Shown in pieces: positions 45,616 through 57,879 of a stretch of 64,000 nt of DNA. The notes below the pieces were generated by a model that saw only the letters and a program-made list of their open reading frames with translations, did not search any database and had not been told where the DNA came from. The translations under genes and the position numbers were made by a program. The stretch comes from Scalesia atractyloides (Eukaryota; Streptophyta; Magnoliopsida; Asterales; Asteraceae). The DNA lies in NCBI GenBank assembly GCA_947069175.1, contig CAMTDV010000003.1:46215194-46279193 (forward strand), written 5' to 3'. Numbering within the stretch: position 1 is the stretch's first letter; each line of letters starts with the position of its first letter.

Positions 45616-48600
45616 ACCTTTGCTTGTGTAGACGTTCTAAGTTGCCTAAATCATTCGAAGTCGAAGCCGCTGACAGAAAATCCGTCAATGTCGATTTTGT
45701 CCGTTCTAATTGTTCTTTGAATCTCAACGATCACACGTTTTCCATTGACCTCATACCCATGAAAATGGGTAGCTTCGATATCATAGTAGGTATGGATTGG
45801 CTTAGGCGAGTCCGTGCTGAAGTTGTTTGTTCGGAAAAGTTCATTCGTCTCCCCTTCCCAATAACGATTCCTTACACGTCTATGGCGAGAAACCCTCCAA
45901 AGGTCTCAAGCTTATGTCATGTATCCAAGCGAACAAGTACTTGCGTAACGAATACTTCGCCTTTCTTGCCCACATCATGGAAAAGAAGGATAAGGGTCCA
46001 AGCGTGAGTGATGTTCCCGTTGTGCGTGATTACCCTAACGTCTTCCCTGAGGATCTTCCTGGTCCCTCCTCCTCGTTCAGTTGACTTTCGGATCGATCTC
46101 ATCCCTGGCGCAACTCAAGTCGTAAAATCCCCCTATCGTCTAGCACCCTCGGAGATGCAAGAGCTGTCTAGCCAACTGCAGGAGTTTCTTGATAAAGGCT
46201 TCATACGCCCTAACACCTCTCCTTGGGGCGCTCCCGTTTTATGCGTCAAAAAGAAAGACGGATCCTTTAGAATGTGTATCGATTATCGTGAGCTCAACAA
46301 GCTTACGATCAAGAACCGATACCCTCTTCCTCTCAACGACGTCCTTTTTGATAAGCTTCAAGGCGCAACTTGTTTCCCGAAAATCGACCTTCGCTCTGGT
46401 TATCATCAACTTCGGTTCCTCGAAGAAGATATACCCAAAACCGCGTTTCGCACACGTTATGGGCACTATGAGTTCGTGGTCATGCCATTTGGTTTGACCA
46501 ACACACCCGCCGTTTTTATGGATTTAATGAATCGCGTGTGTAGGCCCTATCTCAACCAATTCGTGATCGTCTTCATTGACGATATCCTAATCTATTCCAA
46601 GACGCGAGATGAGCATGAGCGACACTTGCGTCTTATCTTTCAGCTTTTGTGTACTGAACGTCTCTACGGAAAGTTCTCCAAGTGTGAATTTTGGCTAAAG
46701 GAGGGTCAATTCCTTGGTCATGTTGTCAACGAACTTGGTATTCATGTTTACCCCGCGAAAATTGAGGTGGTAAAGAATTGGATTGCTCCTAAGTCTCCGT
46801 CCGAAATACGTTCGTTTCTCGGCTTAGCCGGTTATTACCATCGCTTTATTTCGAATTTCTCTAAAATTTCCGTGCCTCTAACTTCCTTGACTCAAAAGGA
46901 TAAGCCTTTTGTTTGGAGTTCCGAACAAGAGGAGTCTTTTCAAACGCTCAAGAATATGCTTTGCAATGTTCCTATCCTAGCCCTTCCCGATGATATCGAT
47001 GACTTTGTCGTGTATTGCGATGCCTCAAAGCAAGGTCTTGGTTGCGTTCTTATGCAACGAGACAAGGTTACCACTTACGCATCACGACAACTCAAGATTC
47101 ATGAGAAAAACTATACTACGCACGACCTTGAACTTGGTGCGGTTGTTTTTGAATTGAAGATATGGCGACACTACCTTTATGGTACCAAAGTGTACGGTCT
47201 TCACCGACTATAAGAGCCTCCAACACATATTCAATCAAAAGGAACTCAACATGCGTCAACGTCGTTGGGTGGAATTGTTACACGATTATGACTGCGACAT
47301 TCGCTACCACCCTGGTAAGGCAAATGTTGTAGCCGACACACTTAATCGGAAATCTCATGTTAAGATTGTACGTTGCTACCAAACCTTGGGAAAGCATCAA
47401 GAGCTTAATCGTGAGGCACAATAGTCAACCGTTATTGAGGGTAACCTCGATAATGAGTTGAAGTGTGGTGCAGAAAACCGGCCCCGTGACCAAATCTAAT
47501 GGCATCATGTGCTATCTTGACCGTATTTGGATTCCCAACCGTGATAATCTTCATGACCTCTTGATGAGTGAAGCTCATAAATCGCGGTATTCTATTCATC
47601 CTAGCGCCGATAAGATGTATCATGACCTTCGTGCATCATATTGGTGGCCTGGAATGAAGAAAGATATCGCCTGTTACGTTTCAAAATGCCTTACTTATTC
47701 CAAGGTAAAGGCTGAACATCAATGTCCCTCTGGCTTACTCGAACAACCGAAAATTCCTGTTTGGAAATGGGAGAGTATTGCGATGGATTTCATTACCAAA
47801 CTCCCTCGAAAATCTTCTGGTCACGATAACATTTGGGTAATCATCGACCGTCTGACTAAGTCTGCTCATTTCCTTCCCATACATGAAGAATACCGAGTCG
47901 AGAAATTGGCTCGTATCTACACGGATGAAGTCATCTGCCGTCACGATGTCGCCATTGACATTATTTCGGACCGTGATGGTCGTTTCACTTCCCGTCTTTG
48001 GCAAACATTTCAAAGAGCTCTTAGTACTCACCTCAATCTCAGTACTACTTTCCATCCTCAGTTTGATGGTCAAACCGAGCGTACTATCCAAACCCTAGAG
48101 TACATGCTTCGTTCTTGCGTAATCGATTTTTGTGGCAACTGGGATATGCATTTGCCTTTGGTCGAAATCTCATACAATAACAGTTACCACGCGAGTATTC
48201 AAATGGCACCTTTCGAGGCATTGTATGGTCACAAGTGTTGATCGCCTATTTGTTAGCACGAGATCGGGGAAGCTCAAATCACCGGTCCCGAGCTTATACA
48301 AGAGACGACAGACAAGATTTTGCAGATTCGGGACAACTTGCTCAAAGCCAGAAGCCGACTAAAGAGTTACGCAGATAAAAGACGCAAACCCTTGGAATTC
48401 AACGTTGGTGACTTTGTACTTCTCAAGGTATCCCCTTGGAAGGGTGTGGTTCGTTTTAGAAAGAAGGAAAGCTCGCTCCTCGCTATGTGGGTCCTTTCAA
48501 GATTCTCGAAAGGATTGGCAAGGTAGCATACCGACTAGACCTACCACAAGAGCTCAACAATGTCCATCCTACTTTTCACATCTCGAACTTGAAGAAATGT

Positions 48601-48829
48601 CTAGCTGAAGAAGGACTCCAAGTCCCACTCGAAGATCTTCAAAATCAACGAGACTCTACACTTCATGGAGAAACCTGTCAAGATCATGGATCGATGCATC
48701 AAGCAATTGAGGCGTAGTAGAATTCCCATAGTGAAGGTTCGATGGGAAGGTAAACATGGCGCTGAATTTACTTGGGAACTCGAAAGTAATATGAAGACTA
48801 AGTATCCGCATCTGTTTGTTATATCTTCT
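45540..48829 (+). pseudogene. pol: Element D pol: protease, RT, RNase H, integrase, chromodomain
   Basis: Protease near 45570 has intact DTGA, with a stop (TGA) at 45612. The RT frame is open for 401 codons at 46008-47213 after a one-base shift near 46060: KNRYPLPLNDVLFDKLQG, RYGHYEFVVMPFGL, catalytic FIDDILIYSK. RNase H continues to about 47420. Integrase 47465-48241: finger with CLTY for CLTC, core MDFITKLPRKSSGHD and IISDRDGRF, with Glu in FDGQTERTIQ; stop at 48240 (CGA to TGA). Then LLKVSPWKG and LDLPQELNNVHPTFHISNL, and a chromodomain-like end to 48829 with a one-base insertion near 48650. Nearly functional but broken. Confidence 0.9.
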
Positions 48830-48837
48830 TCTTGAAT

Positions 48838-48873
48838 AAATTTCGAGACGAAATTTCCTAAAGGAGGGGAGAC
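48838..48873 (+). other. Element D pre-PPT palindrome and polypurine tract
   Basis: Perfect inverted repeat AAATTTCG-AGA-CGAAATTT at 48838-48856, then AAAGGAGGGGAGAC up to the LTR. Lies after the pol stop codon. Confidence 0.82.
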
Positions 48874-50866
48874 TGTAACGCCTTGTTTTTTCGTACTGCC
48901 TTAATTAGAAAATGTAATTGTATTTCTATTTATGAAAACTTGTATTCGTATCGCATTCGTATTTCATTCCCAACCTTGTAATCCGAGACTTTGATCGTAA
49001 TAAAAAATAATCATACTTAATACATACTTGTCTTACATGCATATGATCATTAATTACGTGTTTACATACAAACCGATACTTGTTATATGGTCAAACACTC
49101 ATACATACATACATACATACATACATACTTGATACTCAAAATATGCTTACATACATGTTATACACTTAAAAATATGCCAAAAAACACCAAGTTTTAGCTT
49201 AAAATGAAGGAAAAACCAAGTTCAGGGGCCAATTTGAAAAATCTGCCAAAATAGGCCTCTGGCGGGGGGCGAGAGGATAAGCTAAATCCTATCGCGGGGC
49301 GCGAGAGACCCCATTCCGCAGAAAGTTGTTTCTTGCTTACGGGTTGGCCCATTTTCACACTTTTTTTTACACCCAATCACCTCTAAACCTCATTTAACTC
49401 AAAACCCTATTAAACCACTATATAAGCAAGCTTCCTAACACTCATTTCCACTTTCCAAACTCCTCTACACTCTCAAAACACTCCCAAATCAGTTATAAAC
49501 TCAAGAACAAGGCAGAAAACTTTAAGTGCGAAAGTGAGTCCAAACTCACTTTTCTTCATCAAATCTTCCTCTACAAAGCATGAACACCTCTAGGATTGTT
49601 TCCATAGGTTTTCCATGGAAAACAAGGGTGGAACATCACCATTTTGAGGTCCAAACTTTCTGTTTTGGAAGATGAACTTGTAAATCTTATTTAAACATAC
49701 TTTTTCTAAGACAAACTTGTGCAATTTGTGCCTCTAATCAAACCCATGGTTAGTGAGCTAAGCCAAGGTTGTTTCATACAAATTAGAAGGTGTAAAATAC
49801 CTCCAAACTTTCTGTATTGTAAAGGGTTTTAAACCCACAAGTGTTGAACCATCCAAGCTTGTGTTTGGTGAAGGTGTGATTACGTGGAGGCCTTGGCTTA
49901 CAACCATCGTTACGATTCTATTGGGCATGGCCCATAAAAACACAAACACCCTTCGGGGCTTATAGTGTCAAAAACAAGCGTTAACGTCTAGATAAATACT
50001 TTCGACAATACATACTTTTTGCATACTTTAAATTCCTAAAATTACTGAACTCCATCGTCATTCCAATACTTACACACCTACGTTTCCTTGTAGGATAACT
50101 TGGTGTTCGTCCCCTTAATCAACCTAAACGCTTTCACGGAATTTAACTTTGCAAAACCGTGAATACACTCGACACCCTTTTTATGTTTTACACTTTTGGG
50201 TGCAACATGTTAATCTATCATAAACACACTAAATTACACTTTTACCCTATGAAATTACACAAAAAATCCATCATACATGCTATAGTTATGTGATACTTGA
50301 ATTGTTTACTTGGTACATTCTTATGTGATACTAAATGTCATTAACTTCGATCGAGCCTCCCTTAACATGTATAGCGCTATAGGGGTAACGCACCGCCCGT
50401 ATTCTTGTTGTCAATGTTAAGTTTTCTTTTAATCTATTATGCGGTACACTTGAGGATTGACTTGTAGTTCACATGCCTTGTTTACATTAATCTCGTATAC
50501 TAGCTTATCATGTGGATTTGTTTAAACGTTTTTACTACTTATGCTATGATATCAAACTTGTGTACTCGCCAATACTTTGTTATTGAACTATACTTTTTAA
50601 CATGTTGTAGGTTGATGAGATTGATACGACGAAACTTAGTAGGATCAGCATAGAAACACGCTTAGAATGACTAAGTTATTTATTATGTTTTGTTGAACTT
50701 GTCTCATTTGTTGTTACTTTGAATTCTAATTATGTTGTATTTGACAATTTGATGAATGAAACGAAATGGGTTGTTTAATTAAATATTGTCACAATTAGTG
50801 TTATGATGTCTCGAGCAATCTCGTTCGTCTCACTCCGATGTTTCCGCCATCGGTTGGAGTGTGACA
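48874..50866 (+). mobile_element. Element D 3' LTR
   Basis: 1993 bases, TGTAACGCC to GTGTGACA. About 330 bases shorter than the 5' copy because of one internal deletion near 49900. Otherwise it aligns throughout by eye. Confidence 0.9.
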
Positions 50867-51791
50867 AGCATTGAGAAACTAGCGGAATTATACCTCAAAA
50901 AATCGTAGCACAGAATGGAGTGCCTATTTCTATCATATCGGACCGAGATAGTCGATTCGTGTCAAGGATTTGGCAATCATTCCAAAAGGCCTTTGGATCG
51001 CGACTAGATCTTAGTACGACCTTTCACCTTCAAACGGACGGCCAAAGTGAACGGGCGATACAAACTTTGGATGATATGTTACGTGCTTGTGTGATGGATT
51101 TGGGTGGAAATTGGGATACCCACTTGCCGCTAGTGGAATTCTCGTATAATAACAGCTATCACACTAGCATACAGGCCGCCCCGTTTGAAGCTCTATACGG
51201 ACAAAAATGTCAGTCGCCGCTATGTTGGGTGGAGACCGGAGACAAACAGCTCATTGGTCCAGAATTAGTCCAGGAGACTGTAGACAAAATATTCAAATAC
51301 GAGACCGTATCAAGGCGGCTCGTGACCGACAAAAGAGCTTTGCTGATAGGTGACGAAAACCACTATTTTTTGAAGTCGGAGACAAGGTATTATTGAAAGT
51401 CTCGCCTTGGAAAGGCGTAGCAAGATTTGGTAAACGTGGAAAGTTGAACCCACGCTACACTGGACCCTTCGAAATCTTGGAAAATATTGGAACCGTAGCT
51501 TATAAGTTGAAGTTACCGGACGAGCTCAGTAGCGTACACGACACATTCCATGTGTCAAATTTAAAGAAAAGTCCTACTCAAGAAACGACTATCATTCTAG
51601 CGGATGAGATTCACATCCACGACAAACTCCATTTTACTGAAGAACCGGTTGAGGTTACGGACTGGAAGGTCCATAAGACACGGATAAGTCGTATTAAACT
51701 GGTTAAAGTTCGTTGGAACTCATGTCACGGCCCCGAATATATGTGGGAACGTGAAGATCAAATCAACTCCAAGTACCCACATTTGTTCTAA
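50867..51791 (+). pseudogene. pol: Element B pol, part 2: integrase core and chromodomain
   Basis: Resumes after element D at SIEKLAELYLKK. The second catalytic Asp is in ISDRDSRF and the Glu in TDGQSERAIQ, so the D, D, E triad is complete across the split. Then LPLVEFSYNNSYH and APFEALYGQKC. A shift near 51390 leads to LKVSPWKGVARFGKRG (51393) and a chromodomain-type end (KLVKVRWNSCHGPEYMWERED, written with the break after RW in mind), stop at 51789-51791. This is the C-terminal domain that targets chromoviruses to chromatin (family knowledge). Confidence 0.88.
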
Positions 51792-51820
51792 GGCTCCCCT
51801 ACAAATAATAACACGGCTTG

Positions 51821-51852
51821 AATTTCGGGACGAAATTCTTTTAAGGGGAGAA
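51821..51852 (+). other. Element B pre-PPT palindrome and polypurine tract
   Basis: AATTTCG-GGA-CGAAATT at 51821-51837 (seven-base arms), then TTAAGGGGAGAA to the LTR at 51853. Lies after the pol stop. Confidence 0.8.
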
Positions 51853-53487
51853 TGTGACAACCGGGAAAATAATGGTAATTTTCGTACAACTTAACAACTT
51901 GATTATACAAATTATTGTGTTCGTTACGACTTAATTAATGCATGATTAGGTCGCGTAAAGTCTAGCAATCATAGGACATGGTTAATTATGCCAAACAACA
52001 TCGTTATATTCTTCACGTTGAGAGAAAACAACAAACTATGTCCAAATATGTTGACAAAATGCTCAAAACACTATTCACCGGAACACACTATTCATGCCAG
52101 CAAGTTCTGAAAACTTTCGGAACTAGCAAAGAATGGCATGAAAGCATTTTATGGTTGAAATACAAATAAAAATCCCTAATTAGGGACATTAAATACAAAA
52201 ACACTTTAACTTTCCGGAAAACATGTGTCGTAAAAATTCATCCGAATCACGTTAGAATATAACAAAGTAAATTGTGTGAAACGCCAAAACTCAACACTTT
52301 AAGGGACAGATGGCTCGTATATAATGCTATACACCCTAAATAAGCTTGGGGATATCAATGGAATGTCCTAAACATAAACTCCTGGTGCTACGCCACATTG
52401 TTCGCAACTTGACCAAATTCCAGCCGATCGGCAAACAGATTGTATTTCTACCATCCAATTTCCGAAACTAAAAAGCTAGCGAACTAGTTAGCCATATTTT
52501 GGCATCGTAAACGCCTTAAATAAACGGCATGACATCAATGGTAAAATAAAACTATAGCTCCCGGTATTATGTAGCATTTTTTTATAATACCCGATATCGA
52601 ACCAACGAGCGAACTAGTGGCATTTTTACCATCCAAATTTAATACCCGTTAAACTATTTAGACTTTATTCAAAACCCTAAACTACCATTAACACCCAAAT
52701 TACAAGTTAACATTTTTGTGCACATGATTTATATGTTATATATATATCTATATATATATATATATATATCTATATATATATATATATATCTATATATATA
52801 TATTTTATATATAATCAAGTCATGTCTCCATACCCATCAGCCATACCTCAACCTACAACTAGTTGGTGAATGATGGTTATAAGTATGGCTATGAGATCTC
52901 ATCTTTGACTTAAAGGATTTTTTCATCTTATAAGCTACAATCTTCACCATTTGCAACATTGAACAATACCAAAAATCTCCTACCTTTCCCCTTCACCTCA
53001 TGGCAGCCAACACCCCCTTAAACCCTTCCTTTTCATCCATTAAACCCATATTTTTAACCTCTAAAATCCCATTTCAAGAACACTAAGGAAGGTGCAAGCA
53101 TGGAGGACTTTTAGAGCTTCATTTGGAGCTTAATCTCTTCTTAATCTTCATCATAACCATAGCAAAGTTTTAAGATCATTTCTCACCATTTTCAAGCTTT
53201 ATATGTTATGTAGAATACCAAATTACAACTTGATCATCTTGAACTCTAAGAAAACCGAAGCTTAAAACCCTAATCATAACATAAAAAGTCTACTAATGTG
53301 ATGTATTTTGTGTTGATACGTTGCTTAGTGCTAGTTAGCTTATATATTCTTGATGATTACGTTAAAGTAAATTGTTTAGCTTGATGATCTTGTATTGAAC
53401 TTGATTAAAAATGGTGATTTAAACAACCTGATGTTTAAATCTTAACAAGATCATCATCCACATAATACATGAACTTTACTACAAAAA
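51853..53487 (+). mobile_element. Element B 3' LTR, 3'-truncated
   Basis: Aligns with 15524 onward up to ACTTTACTACAAAAA near 53487, where the 5' copy continues (ATAAAAGTG) and this one changes abruptly. Includes a (TA)n tract with TATC steps at 52735-52812. The deletion took the LTR end and any TSD. Confidence 0.82.
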
Positions 53488-53574
53488 GAATGTGAACGGG
53501 GGATCAGCTCCTCCGATGAGCAAAGGGTCTAATCTAACTCAACTAGCAGAGGCGGAATTCATTGCTAGAGAGGA
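53488..53574 (+). pseudogene. Probable envelope-like ORF, third part (outer copia element)
   Basis: Short open stretch (PPMSKGSNLTQLAEAEFIAR) between the truncated B LTR and the LTR of element E. The frame and charge resemble the coiled-coil end at 15523. Ending at GAGGA, likely one copy of E's TSD; the other lies outside the window. Confidence 0.35.
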
Positions 53575-53954
53575 TGACAAACAAACAAGAAAGATCTTAC
53601 TGCTTAATTGCTCTGAATTGTATTAATGACGTGCAAGTACAGGCGCGAGTAAACAAATCAGTAGGGCTTCGCCGTACCAACTTAACTATCACTAAATAGC
53701 TTTGACACAACACTCCTCTATTTATAGGTCGACGTGACTCGCACTGGAGTGTGTGTAAAACAGAGACATTGGTCGTATGAGTAACTGCTTCGTTCGAGTG
53801 ACTGAGAATCACTCATACGAGCCATCCAATCTCGCTCGTACGAGCCATTACAAAACATATAAAATAAACATTAACATTTATACATTCGAATCTTAAGCCC
53901 TATATACAATAAAGACATATCCTAGATGTAGGCAATAGACATAATGCACCAACA
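53575..53954 (-). mobile_element. Element E 3' LTR (Sirevirus-like copia)
   Basis: 380 bases, minus strand TGTTGGTGC to TTTGTTTGTCA. TATA box (CCTATAAATAGAGG) at 53715-53728. Contains CTCGTACGAG-type palindromic motifs at 53770-53850. Preceded, in its own direction, by a purine tract AAGGGGGACTT at 53955-53965. Confidence 0.8.
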
Positions 53955-53966
53955 AAGTCCCCCTTG
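53955..53966 (-). other. Element E polypurine tract
   Basis: Minus strand CAAGGGGGACTT directly before the LTR TGTTGG. Confidence 0.75.
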
Positions 53967-54053
53967 GATGTTGCCGCAGTCTGGATAGTCTTCAAAAATT
54001 CTTCACAAGATTTGATACTAACGCCCAAAAAATCTCTTCGGTGGCTTGCGACG

Positions 54054-55549
54054 TTACACAAATGCTATTGGCGTTTGATATGTTGGAGGAGGTCGGTTCA
54101 CTGTATTGCCAAACCGAAAGCTTCGTACCGATGCTATGTGAGCACGCTCCACAATCCTAGCTTCTTTCTTCTCTTTCCTTTTCTGCTCAGTCTCCTCAAG
54201 CTTCCTCCACGAAGTGTTCCATGTCGATCCTGAATGAATATCATTTGAAAAGCAGACATTAACATTCTTCTCGAATTGGAGAGCTTGTTCTTTATCCTTC
54301 TCCTCGAAACTGATCTTGCTATAAAATAAACATTCAATATCCTTCTTTGTGCAGTTGACTAGCCACATCGGGTCTAATACTCGAATGCCACGCCATAGCC
54401 CGTATATGCGTTTGTGGGCTATAACGGCTTCGATCAGCTCCTTTGCAATCTTCCACGAATCTTCGTCTGGGTGCACGCGTATAACAGGCTCTCCTGTATT
54501 TGAATCGTAATGCCACTACTTGAAGATCATATAGAAATCCTGCTCCATCCGTAACATAGGCATATTTTCATGACTTTAGGCCTCTTTACGACGAGCGTTA
54601 CATCTTTCTCCTTTGTCACTGGATCGATCTTTGTGATGCGTCTAGGAAAGTGAGGTTTCCAGTATGTAAAACCGTGTAAAGCCTCTAGCTTGATCAACTT
54701 CTAAAACCTCTGGTCATGAAACTTCATCTTGAGATTTATCATCTTAGTTTGCATCAATTCTTTAATATCCCAGTAAGGCAAGGACTTGATGTCACGTAGA
54801 TATCGGAAATTTAGAATACCAAACTCCCTTATGATCGCATAGACATTCAGCTCTTCGATCCATCCCCAGCTTATGATATCCCCTAGTGATATATTAGCAT
54901 CACGAGTAAAGAATGCTAGGGGACGCTTGAATTTACGCTCGGCTGGTGCATTCCTGAACCATTTCTTCCTTATTTCAGCAATTTCAGCACTGTATAATTG
55001 TTGAGGAATAGCACCTTCCTTTGTAGCTTCTTCAACCTTACGCTTCAACACATCTGGATATTCGACTGCAAATAATTCAACAAAAGTTGGGGAGTCCTCT
55101 GTACCCTGATTGGCAATATTCGCATCATCATCAGAATCATCCTCCACGACAACTCTGTCATACTCATTCGCTTCTTCAACATTCTCAAACACTAATCATT
55201 CGGCTCAAACGCATTTATCTCCTTCAACTCATCCTCAAAATCAAACTCAAAGTTATCTTCATTCACACCTAACATCTCTGCTATTCTCCTCCTTAGAATA
55301 ACTGTGAATGAATTCTCCTTCTTCAACGTCATGCTCAAGATAAAACATTTTTGGTTTCTGCATGACAGGAATGGTAGATAAGTCAATCACCAAGATGATT
55401 CCTGCCTGCTGAGCATCTACAGATTCTTCAACTCTATCTTTAACTCCTTCTTCAGTAGTCTCGCTTGCAGAATCATCGAGGTACACTGAATAATCAATTT
55501 CTTCATTAACACCCGAATCAGTTACACGTACACCCGATCCTCCTACATT

Positions 55550-55580
<31 letters not shown>

Positions 55581-57815
55581 CTACTATCAGAGTCACTAGA
55601 CAAAACATCATCTAACTCTTCGTCATCTTTCTCAGCTTCCTCTTCAAACTCTTCAACGGCTTCTTCAATCTCCCTTTCCAACTTTTTCTTCAACAACCAA
55701 TCACGGTGTCTTTCAAAAAGATCTAACAAGTCAATCTCCACATCTTTCAGTTTCCCAATAAGCACAAACATGTTCGGCACCTGATACACCACAATATATC
55801 TACAAGTAACTGACCCAGACTCAGCTTCTAGCTCAGTTTGAACAATCACAGAATCCTCAACAACCTTCTCTTTGCCCTTTCCTTGTGCGTCTGACTACTC
55901 TTTGGCGAGACGTTCTCTCTCAGCGACACGTTCTCGAGCTTCAGCACGTTTGATCTCGTCAATTTTGGCAACAATATTCACTCCTAGCTTCTTTGTCAGG
56001 ATTTTCTTAAACATACTTATGCTCCTATCATTCCAAAGCCTTTCCTCTTCATACTCTGCCATTCGAAGACGTAGACGTTCATTTTCAGACACAATACTCC
56101 CAAGCTTGGCCTCTAGCTGCTGTTTATCTTCAGACAACACACTAATCTACTCATTCATCTCCTGTTTTTGTTCATTTAACACATTAATTTGTTCTTATAG
56201 CTCAGCTATCTTCACTATATTCAACAAAACCTGCTTTTTCAACTCATCAACACGTGGATCATTAAACGAAAAATCTTCACTCCCAGGTATATCACCAAAG
56301 TCAAAATCAAAATCGAAATGTGACTGGGGCTGTGAAGTTCGTGGTGGCTGCTGCGATGTAGCTTGTTGTTTTGTTGGCTGCGGTGTTTGTTGTGGTGTTG
56401 GTTGTGGTGGCAATTGTGGATCAGCCTGTCGAGGTGGCGAAATTGGAATTTGTTGAGCTGGTTCGACCAAAACCTCTTCTTCAACTGTTTGTTCTGGCAT
56501 AGTCCCTTTTGATCTGACAGTCGGAGATTCAGAACTTCTTGCTGCTTGACGCTTTAATCTTCTTGTCTTTTTCTTTACAGGTGTGTGCATAGGAGTATCT
56601 GGATCAGAACCCGATGGTACATATGTGGTATCATCCTCACTTGTAGCCTTACGCTTTCGCTCCTCAGCCTTTTTCTTTAACTCAGCTTGACGCTTTTTCT
56701 CTATCTTCTAAGCTCTTTTCTTTTCACCAGCACGTCTTTCATCTGAATTTGTGCTCGAAGACAATGCGTCTTCAGCTGTTTTACCTTCACCAAAAGCTTG
56801 ACGTTCGATATCCACAGCAATATCCTCAACATTCTCTTCAACGTCTGGTTCATCACGTAACCCAGAACTTTCTGCTGCGGCCTTTTTCTTTGGTTGTGCT
56901 GCTGTAGAAGATGTAGCTTTTCTTTTAACACCCTTTACACCATCTTTTACCAACCACAGACTACGCTTAGCCATAAAACTATTTAAAGCAGCTATTTCTT
57001 CACTCTCATCGCCACTATCATCCTTCCTCCACTTACCAGGTGCTGGAGAAATATAATCTTTGTCTACTATCGCACCAAAAACTGGTATAGTGTTCGGACT
57101 AGCCTTTAAATAGATTCATCTTTTTGAGCGTAGACACATCCATATGTTCGAGTTAGAGCACATCCTCATCCTTCTTCTTCTTTAGATTTGGGTGTAAATG
57201 ATCTAATAACATCTGAACGAACCGAGCATACTGTAAAAACTTCTCTTGCTGAATGTTTTGCACCATCTGAGTAAATATAACTTTCGAAAAGTTATATGGC
57301 AAGTTTAGGACAAGTACAGTGATCATACACATCTGATAATCCACTAAATCATCAAATCCTCCCTTCCGATGGCTAAGAGCGTGAGCCACGACATGCGCAA
57401 TATATCGGAAAGGTGCACTAAGATTCCCCTTCTTAAACGACGCTGCATTCACGAAGCCAGCATATCCCATCCTGTAAAAGCATCCTTTCACCATATATTT
57501 AGAAAAACCAGTTGGATCATCTTCGTTATGCTTAAAATCCAATATTGTTTGAATCACTCTTCGGTTATCTTCACTAGAATATCCTCTTCATTAATCTTTA
57601 CTACCGATACTATCGCGTTATCTTCAGCACTGAATTCAGCCGCATTCCAAAGTATTCGACGTGAGATCTATATACTGTGTGACGATCTGTGAGTGCCTTC
57701 GTGATTGGAATTCGGCTAAGAAAATCTAATACATCTTGATAAGTTGCGATCTCTGGTATAGTCTCGTCTATCAAACAACATATGTTGCGGAATGGCGAAA
57801 ATGACGTTTTCTTGA
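54054..57815 (-). pseudogene. Element E envelope-like ORF
   Basis: Begins near 57815 and is broken by several stops and shifts. Parts in order: conserved N-terminal domain (57740-57153, with VIQTILDFKHNEDD and FRYIAHVVAHALSHRKGG); a basic/acidic linker with KKTRRLKRQ and a Gln/Pro-rich run (56974-56195); a coiled coil (56140-55895, KQQLEAKLGSIVSENERLRL); an acidic stretch with a run of ten Asp (55560); a further domain (55192-54701); and a C-terminal part (54476-54054, DPMWLVNCTKKD). It is homologous in layout to the ORF at 4657. Role unknown; no clear signal peptide or membrane segment seen. Confidence 0.65.
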
Positions 57816-57879
57816 CCTGTACACAGAGAGCAACAAACTGTTAAAAAATTTCAAAACTTTCAAATTCATAACATCATTC

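Larger units (their letters stand above)
40920..50866 (+). mobile_element. Element D: Ty3/gypsy chromovirus (Tekay-like), full length
   Basis: LTRs at 40920-43236 and 48874-50866 start TGTAACGCCTTG and end GTGTGACA. Primer site at 43240, leader with three stem-loops, gag, pol with chromodomain, PPT AAAGGAGGGGAGAC before the 3' LTR. It inserted into B's integrase. No perfect TSD: left flank ATCAC, right flank AGCAT. Comparing with the expected ...GATATCAGCATT... the left copy seems to have lost two bases. Of all the pol-bearing elements here it is the least damaged. Confidence 0.9.
15524..53487 (+). mobile_element. Element B: Ty3/gypsy chromovirus (Tekay-like), split by nested insertions
   Basis: The 5' LTR starts TGTGACAACC at 15524 and the 3' LTR starts identically at 51853 after TTAAGGGGAGAA. 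Between them, once insertions are set aside, lie primer site, acidic leader ORF, gag (with intron), protease, RT, RNase H, integrase and chromodomain. The 3' LTR stops near 53487 by comparison with the 5' copy, so no TSD can be read. Insertions: an LTR at 17988, element C at 29074 and element D at 40920. A tandem duplication covers 21871-26917. Confidence 0.85.
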
